Shown here: positions 6,802-10,721 of the stretch, piece after piece | How positions within the stretch are numbered: the first letter of the stretch is position 1 | Layout: every line of letters begins with the position of its first letter | DNA from: CALKKN01 sp041571375 | Lineage (GTDB): Bacteria > Pseudomonadota > Gammaproteobacteria > Xanthomonadales > SZUA-36 | DNA: 10,721 nt | Direction: 5' to 3' | Assembly: GCA_041571375.1 (NCBI GenBank) | Contig: JBFFUJ010000064.1 | Span: forward strand, 1 to 10,721 | Notes under the pieces: generated by a model | The model's database searches: none | Seen by the model: only the letters and a program-made list of their open reading frames with translations | What the model was told of the DNA's origin: nothing | Translations under genes and position numbers: made by a program

Positions 6802-7293
6802 ATGCAAGCACTCAACATTTTCCACGTCCTGATTGCGGTCGCGCTGATCGCGTTTGTCCTGGTGCAGCGCGGCCAGGGCGCCACTGCAGGGGCCGCTTTC
6901 GGCAGCGGAGCGTCAGGCACGGTATTCGGAGCCCGTGGTGCGGGCAATTTCCTCAGCCGTTCGACCTGGGTCCTGGCGGCCTTGTTCTGCACCATCAGTC
7001 TCGTCATGGCGGTGATGGTTTCCCGCATGATGACGGAGGCCCCCGAGGCAGACCTCGGTGTCGTCTCCGCGGTCGAGCAGGCCGTCGATGCAGCAGGTTC
7101 AGAGGAGCCCCGACAGCCGACGCTGATTTCCGGCGACGAACGGACCACAGACCTGCCGGCGCTCGAGCAGCCAACGGAAGACGTGCCCGCCCTCGACGGG
7201 TTCAGTGAACAGGGTGTCGGGGAACCGATCGACGACTTGCCGCCTCTCGACAGTGCGGATGGAGCAACGGAGCCCCGCCCGGACGAACGTTGA
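6802..7293 (+). CDS. secG: SecG, protein-export channel subunit, with extended acidic C-terminal tail
   Basis: SecG is the small, non-essential subunit of the SecYEG translocon in the inner membrane. Residues 4-21 and 56-75 are the two expected membrane segments. The cytoplasmic loop between them carries the family signature VQRGQGATAGAAFGSGAS followed by TVFGARGAGNFLSRST. The protein has 163 residues, against about 110 in E. coli; the excess is a tail of roughly 85 residues that is rich in Asp, Glu and Pro and probably disordered. Within it the motif D-[LV]-P-[AP]-L-[DE] occurs three times, at 117-122, 127-132 and 145-150. ACGGA at 6791-6795, six bases before the ATG, is an acceptable ribosome site. 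The gene follows tpiA by 19 bp and precedes the tRNA-Leu by 27 bp with no visible terminator. Identity is certain from the N-terminal half; the role of the tail is unknown. Confidence 0.95.
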   Translation: MQALNIFHVLIAVALIAFVLVQRGQGATAGAAFGSGASGTVFGARGAGNFLSRSTWVLAALFCTISLVMAVMVSRMMTEAPEADLGVVSAVEQAVDAAGSEEPRQPTLISGDERTTDLPALEQPTEDVPALDGFSEQGVGEPIDDLPPLDSADGATEPRPDER

Positions 7294-7320
7294 GAGCGTG
7301 GCGCATCGGGGTTGAACAGA

Positions 7321-7405
7321 GCCCAAGTGGTGGAATTGGTAGACACGCTATCTTGAGGGGGTAGTGGCGAAAGCCGTGCCGGTTCGAGTCCGGCCTTGGG
7401 CACCA
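7321..7405 (+). tRNA. tRNA-Leu, anticodon GAG
   Basis: The 85-nt sequence folds as a type II tRNA. The acceptor stem GCCCAAG (7321-7327) pairs perfectly with CTTGGGC (7395-7401), followed by discriminator A and an encoded CCA (7403-7405). The anticodon stem CTATC/GGTAG (7348-7352/7360-7364) contains one T-G wobble pair and encloses loop TTGAGGG, with GAG at 7355-7357, which reads CUC and CUU codons. The long variable arm is GGC-GAAA-GCC (7366-7375), with a GNRA-type loop. The T arm is GCCGG-TTCGAGT-CCGGC. It closely resembles E. coli leuU, which also lies next to secG. It sits between secG and nuoA in the same orientation, so it is probably cut out of a longer transcript. Confidence 0.97.
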
Positions 7406-7411
7406 TAACGG

Positions 7412-7437
7412 CAGCCGCGGTGTTCGGTGCCGCGCTG
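7412..7437 (+). promoter_or_regulatory. Stem-loop in the nuoA leader, between tRNA and ribosome site
   Basis: CAGC-(C)-GCGG at 7412-7420 can pair with CCGCGCTG at 7430-7437, giving eight base pairs with one bulged C and a nine-base loop. No T-run follows, so it is not a standard terminator. Its 3' end touches the first base of the nuoA Shine-Dalgarno GGAGAG (7437-7442). It could protect the 5' end of the processed nuo mRNA or modulate nuoA translation; this is inference. Confidence 0.45.
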
Positions 7438-7450
7438 GAGAGAAACGAGC

Positions 7451-7819
7451 ATGCTCGCAGAATATTTTCCGGTACTGGTGTTTATCGCGATTTCCGTCGC
7501 ACTGGGGGTGATTCTCCTGCTGACCGGCGGCATCCTGGGTACGGTCCTCGGTGAAAGAGCGCCGGATAGCGAGAAGGTTTCCCCCTACGAGTGCGGTTTC
7601 GAGGCTTTCGAGGACACGCGTTCGAAATTCGACGTCCGCTACTACCTGGTCGCCATCCTGTTCATCATCTTCGATCTGGAAATCGCGTTCTTCATCCCCT
7701 GGGCGCTGGTGCTGGACAAACTCGGCTTCTTCGGGTTGGCCGCGATGATCATATTCGTTGCCGAGCTCGTGATCGGGTTCTTTTTTATCTGGAAGAAAGG
7801 AGCCCTGGAATGGGAATAA
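7451..7819 (+). CDS. nuoA: NADH-quinone oxidoreductase subunit A (complex I)
   Basis: NuoA is a small membrane subunit of respiratory complex I, close to the quinone-entry region. The product has 122 residues with three predicted membrane helices (about 6-30, 65-84 and 90-112). The conserved loop SPYECGFEAF (44-53) and the following KFDVRYYLVAILFIIFDLE (59-77) are typical; the acidic pair D75/E77 at the start of the second helix fits the conserved IFDxE motif. GGAGAG at 7437-7442, eight bases before the ATG, supports the start. It is the first nuo gene and lies 45 bp after the tRNA. Its end overlaps the nuoB start by 10 bp, so the two are likely co-translated. Nothing is unusual. Confidence 0.97.
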   Translation: MLAEYFPVLVFIAISVALGVILLLTGGILGTVLGERAPDSEKVSPYECGFEAFEDTRSKFDVRYYLVAILFIIFDLEIAFFIPWALVLDKLGFFGLAAMIIFVAELVIGFFFIWKKGALEWE

Positions 7820-8343
7820 ACAACCCCGTCCCACTGCAGACGGTCGACGACATCCTGCGCCCGGGCGCGGACGCCAATCCGGTGCTGGAGCGGGGCATGG
7901 TCACGACCTCGCTGGATGCGCTGCTCAACTGGGCCCGGACGGGTTCGATGTGGCCGATGACTTTTGGCCTGGCCTGTTGCGCCGTGGAGATGATGCAGGC
8001 CGGGGCAGCACGCTACGACCTGGACCGTTTCGGCGTGATTTTCCGGCCCAGCCCCCGGCAGTCCGATGTCATGATCGTGGCGGGTACCGTGACCAACAAG
8101 ATGGCGCCCGCCCTGCGCAAGGTGTACGACCAGATGCCCAATCCGAAGTGGGTCATCTCGATGGGTTCCTGCGCCAACGGCGGGGGTTACTACCACTACG
8201 CCTACTCGGTCACCCGCGGCTGCGATCGTGTCATCCCGGTAGACGTCTACGTACCGGGTTGCCCACCCACCGCCGAGGCGCTGATCTACGGCATCCTGCA
8301 GCTGCAGGCCAAGATTCGCCGCGAAACCACCATCGCCAGGTAG
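7810..8343 (+). CDS. nuoB: NADH-quinone oxidoreductase subunit B (complex I, N2 cluster)
   Basis: NuoB carries the terminal [4Fe-4S] cluster N2, which passes electrons to quinone at the junction of the peripheral and membrane arms. The product has 177 residues. The four cluster ligands are visible: the adjacent C56 and C57 in GLACCAVEMM, C121 in MGSCANGGGYYH, and C151 in VPGCPPTAEAL. The arginine-rich FRPSPRQSDVMIVAGTVTNK stretch (from about residue 78) is typical of the family. The start was chosen from AAAGGAG at 7796-7802, seven bases before the ATG, within the end of nuoA (10-bp overlap). nuoC starts four bases after its TAG. Complete and intact. Confidence 0.98.
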   Translation: MGINNPVPLQTVDDILRPGADANPVLERGMVTTSLDALLNWARTGSMWPMTFGLACCAVEMMQAGAARYDLDRFGVIFRPSPRQSDVMIVAGTVTNKMAPALRKVYDQMPNPKWVISMGSCANGGGYYHYAYSVTRGCDRVIPVDVYVPGCPPTAEALIYGILQLQAKIRRETTIAR

Positions 8344-8347
8344 ACGC

Positions 8348-9127
8348 ATGAACGAAACCACGAAGTCGCTGGTCGAGGCCCTGCAGGAACGGTTCGGTGA
8401 GCGCATCTCGATTCTCCCGGCGACTGTGGGCATCGTGACGGTCGAGACGGACGTTCATTCCTGGCTCGAGGTCTGCAGGGCGTTACGGGACGAGGAGCCG
8501 TTCGGTTTCGAACAGTTGACTGACCTGTGCGGCGTCGATCACCTGGGTTTCGGTCAGTCCGAGTGGGAGACCGATGCCGCGACGCAGACCGGGTTCGGGC
8601 GGGGAGTGCAGAGCCTGGGGCCGGGCCGTTTCGACTGGGCCTCGCGACCCGAGGCCGCCGACGTCGAGCAGCGTTTCGCAGTGGTCGTCCACCTGCTGTC
8701 ATTCCGCCACAACCGGCGCCTGAGACTGCGCTGCTTCGCTCCTGACGAAGGCATGCCCATCGTCCCATCCCTGGTCGACATCTGGAGTTCCGCCAACTGG
8801 TACGAACGGGAGGCGTTCGATCTCTACGGCATCGTTTTCGAAGGGCACCCGGACTTGCGCAGGATCCTGACCGATTACGGTTTCACCGGGCATCCGTTCC
8901 GGAAGGATTTTCCGCTGATCGGCAATGTGTCGGTGCGCTACGACAGCCAGAAGAAACGGATCGTCTACGAACCCGTGGAAATCGAGCCGCGCGTCGGCGT
9001 GCCGCGGGTCATCCGCGAGGACGCGCGCTATCAGGCCGACGAGTTCGATCAGGCCGCGGATTCGATGGCGGAGCAGCTGGCCGCGGAGAGCAGTTCGGCT
9101 GCCGCCGGGGACAGGACCGATGCCTGA
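8348..9127 (+). CDS. nuoC: NADH-quinone oxidoreductase subunit C (complex I, 30-kDa subunit)
   Basis: NuoC is a peripheral-arm scaffold subunit beside NuoD. The product has 259 residues. The 30-kDa signature is clear: WYEREAFDLYGIVFEGHPDL (151-170) and then TDYGFTGHPFRKDFPL (175-190). Between LTDLCGVD (about 57-64) and the strand RFAVVVHLLS (109-118) lies a linker of about 45 residues containing GFGRGVQSLGPGRFDWASRP. This is longer than in many NuoC proteins, but I recall a similar insertion in Xanthomonas-type NuoC. The C-terminus (EPRVGVPRVIREDARY onward) ends in an alanine/serine-rich tail. CCAGG at 8336-8340 precedes the ATG by seven bases. The gene overlaps nuoD by 8 bp and is not fused to it, unlike E. 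coli nuoCD. Confidence 0.96.
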   Translation: MNETTKSLVEALQERFGERISILPATVGIVTVETDVHSWLEVCRALRDEEPFGFEQLTDLCGVDHLGFGQSEWETDAATQTGFGRGVQSLGPGRFDWASRPEAADVEQRFAVVVHLLSFRHNRRLRLRCFAPDEGMPIVPSLVDIWSSANWYEREAFDLYGIVFEGHPDLRRILTDYGFTGHPFRKDFPLIGNVSVRYDSQKKRIVYEPVEIEPRVGVPRVIREDARYQADEFDQAADSMAEQLAAESSSAAAGDRTDA

Positions 9128-10373
9128 AATACGCAACTACACGATGAATTTCGGCCCCCAGCACCCGGCGGCGCACGGTGTGCTGCGTCTGGTGCTGGAG
9201 ATGGATGGCGAGACCGTCGTGCGGGCCGATCCGCACATCGGCCTGTTGCATCGGGCGACCGAGAAACTGGCCGAGAGCAAGCCCTTCAACCAGTCCATCG
9301 GTTATCTGGACCGGATGGATTACATGTCGATGATGTGCAACGAGCACGCATACGTTCGCGCCATCGAACAGCTGCTGGGCATCGAACCGCCGGCGCGGGC
9401 CCAGTGGATCCGCACCCTGTTCGACGAGATCACGCGGTTTTCCAACCATTTGCTGTGGACCGCGGCCTGCGGGCTCGATCTCGGCGCCATGACCGTGTTT
9501 CTGTACGCGTTCCGAGAGCGCGAAATGATCATGGACATGTACGAGGCGGTCTCGGGCGCGCGCATGCACGCCGGCTATTACCGTCCGGGTGGTGTCTACC
9601 GTGACCTGCCCGAGACCATGCCGAAATATGAGGAAACCCGCTGGACCAAAGGGAAGGACCTGAAACGCCGCAACGAATGGCGTGAGGGTTCCATGCTCGA
9701 TTTCATCGAGGCCTTTGCGCGGGATGTGCCGGACCGCATCGATGAGTACGAAACCCTGCTGACCGACAACCGCATCTGGAAGCAGCGGACCGTGGGTATC
9801 GGCGTCGTCTCGCCGGAAAAGGCCATCGAGATGGGCTTTTCCGGTGTCATGCTGCGCGGCTCCGGTGTCGAGTGGGACCTGCGCAAGAAGCAACCCTATG
9901 CGATGTACGACCAGGTGGATTTCGACGTGCCGGTCGGCGTAACCGGCGACTGCTACGATCGTTACCTCGTGCGCATTGAGGAGATGCGCCAGTCGGCACG
10001 GATCATCCTGCAGTGCGTCGACTGGTTGCGGGCCAATCCGGGGCACGTGATGCTGCGCAACTTCAAGGTCATCCCGCCCACGCGCGAGGAAATGAAGGAC
10101 GACATGGAAGCCCTGATCCACCACTTCAAACTGTTCACCGAGGGCTACTGCGTGCCGGCGGGCGAGACCTATGCCGCGGTCGAGGCGCCCAAGGGCGAAC
10201 TCGGCTGCTATCTCGTGTCCGATGGAGCCAACAAACCGTTCCGTGCCCATTTCCGCGCCCCGGGGTTCGCCCACCTGTCCGGAATGAACGAAATGGCCAG
10301 CGGCCACATGCTGGCGGACACCGTGGCGATCATCAGCACGCTGGACCTGGTATTCGGCGAGGTGGACCGATGA
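9120..10373 (+). CDS. nuoD: NADH-quinone oxidoreductase subunit D (complex I, 49-kDa subunit)
   Basis: NuoD, a relative of the large subunit of NiFe hydrogenases, forms the quinone-binding pocket with NuoB. The product has 417 residues, the usual length for an unfused NuoD. H19 in FGPQHPAAHG and Y68 in YLDRMDY sit 49 residues apart, matching His38 and Tyr87 of the Thermus enzyme, which contact the quinone head group. Other family blocks include PHIGLLHRATEKL (38-50), MHAGYYRPGGVYRDLP near 150, and the C-terminal APGFAHLSGMNEMASGHMLA stretch. The start lies inside the end of nuoC (8-bp overlap) with GGGGA at 9107-9111 as a plausible ribosome site. Its TGA overlaps the nuoE ATG (ATGA). Complete and intact. 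Confidence 0.98.
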   Translation: MPEIRNYTMNFGPQHPAAHGVLRLVLEMDGETVVRADPHIGLLHRATEKLAESKPFNQSIGYLDRMDYMSMMCNEHAYVRAIEQLLGIEPPARAQWIRTLFDEITRFSNHLLWTAACGLDLGAMTVFLYAFREREMIMDMYEAVSGARMHAGYYRPGGVYRDLPETMPKYEETRWTKGKDLKRRNEWREGSMLDFIEAFARDVPDRIDEYETLLTDNRIWKQRTVGIGVVSPEKAIEMGFSGVMLRGSGVEWDLRKKQPYAMYDQVDFDVPVGVTGDCYDRYLVRIEEMRQSARIILQCVDWLRANPGHVMLRNFKVIPPTREEMKDDMEALIHHFKLFTEGYCVPAGETYAAVEAPKGELGCYLVSDGANKPFRAHFRAPGFAHLSGMNEMASGHMLADTVAIISTLDLVFGEVDR

Positions 10374-10721
10374 GTGCCTCGATTCCGAATAGCGCAAGCG
10401 GTGGTGTGGCCATGCTGAGCGAGAAAACCCGCAAGACCATCGACCACTGGGTCGCGAAATTTCCGCCAGACAAGAAACGGTCCGCCCTGATCCAGTCGCT
10501 GATCGCAGCCCAGGAACAGAACGGGGGCTGGATCACGCAGGAGTTGACGGAGGCTGTGGCGGAGTATCTCGAATTGCCGCCCGTTTGGGCACACGAAGTG
10601 GTCTCGTTCTATTCCATGTTTTTCACCGCGCCGGTCGGACGGCACAAGGTCAACATGTGCACCAACATCTCCTGCTGGCTCAACGGGGCGGAGGAACTGG
10701 TCGCACACGCGGAGGACCGCC
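10370..10721 (+). CDS. nuoE: NADH-quinone oxidoreductase subunit E (complex I, 24-kDa), 3' end outside window
   Basis: The frame starts at an ATG overlapping the nuoD stop and runs open to the right edge, giving 117 residues of a protein usually about 160-180 long. NuoE carries the [2Fe-2S] cluster N1a beside the NADH-oxidising NuoF. The N-terminal helical region with ALIQSLIAAQEQNGGWI (about 41-57) and HEVVSFYSMF (about 77-86) is typical. The first two cluster cysteines are C97 and C102 in MCTNISCWLNG; the second pair would lie beyond the window. GAGGTGG just upstream is an acceptable ribosome site. An internal ATG at 10412 (MLSEKTRK) could be an alternative start; the overlap with nuoD favours 10370. 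Further nuo genes are expected to follow. Confidence 0.95.
   Translation, partial: MSASIPNSASGGVAMLSEKTRKTIDHWVAKFPPDKKRSALIQSLIAAQEQNGGWITQELTEAVAEYLELPPVWAHEVVSFYSMFFTAPVGRHKVNMCTNISCWLNGAEELVAHAEDR

Noticed and set aside
7290..7318. Promoter for the tRNA and nuo genes (TTGAGA at 7290-7295)
   Set aside because: No acceptable -10 lies 16-18 bases downstream; the best match, TGAACA, is poor.
9009..10397. Long open frame of about 460 codons on the minus strand opposite nuoD
   Set aside because: It is fully antisense to a clearly conserved gene and its translation is rich in His, Arg and Gln with no recognisable domain. Such frames are a by-product of high GC at third codon positions.
1..10721. 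Mobile element, prophage, CRISPR array or toxin-antitoxin system
   Set aside because: No transposase, integrase, repeat array or small paired genes were found. Every gap is short and the genes are conserved core functions in a familiar order.

Overview
The window is a gene-dense, GC-rich (roughly two-thirds G+C by eye) stretch of a gammaproteobacterial chromosome. The evidence is the gene set and order: the end of yhdP followed by tldD, then yjgA on the opposite strand, then pmbA/tldE; after that tpiA-secG-tRNA-Leu(GAG)-nuoABCDE. NuoC and NuoD are separate proteins, unlike the fused NuoCD of Enterobacterales. NuoC also carries an insertion that I recall from Xanthomonas-type NuoC. I therefore favour a Xanthomonadales-like gammaproteobacterium; genus and species cannot be read from this sequence. 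No insertion sequence, phage gene, CRISPR array or compositional break is visible, so this looks like core genome.

Left part (1-5913). The window opens inside yhdP, a very large AsmA-like envelope protein. After 52 bp comes tldD, the catalytic subunit of the TldD/TldE zinc protease. Its stop codon overlaps that of the converging yjgA (DarP, 50S ribosome assembly). Only 36 bp separate the start of yjgA from the divergent pmbA (TldE), the non-catalytic partner of TldD. The pmbA stop codon overlaps, as ATGA, the start of an unnamed gene for a membrane-anchored or secreted protein with an HExxHxxGxxD zinc-protease signature. This is the least understood gene in the window.

Right part (5914-10721). 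A plausible sigma70 promoter precedes tpiA (triosephosphate isomerase). secG (protein-export channel subunit, with an unusually long acidic C-terminal tail) and a type II tRNA-Leu with anticodon GAG and encoded CCA follow. Then comes the start of the respiratory complex I operon: nuoA, nuoB, nuoC, nuoD and the first two-thirds or so of nuoE. The nuo genes either overlap or are only a few bases apart, which implies translational coupling and a single transcript. The tRNA lies between secG and nuoA with no recognisable intrinsic terminator, so tRNA processing may define the 5' end of the nuo mRNA.

Most of the window is ordinary, well-understood core genome. The points that merit a second look are the uncharacterised zinc-protease-like gene coupled to tldE, the tldD/yjgA/tldE arrangement (shared CTAG stop, no visible terminators), a 20-bp perfect palindrome inside tldD, the repeated motif in the SecG tail, and the tRNA embedded ahead of nuoA. 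No stretch longer than 300 bases lacks a gene; the longest gap is the 116 bp before tpiA.
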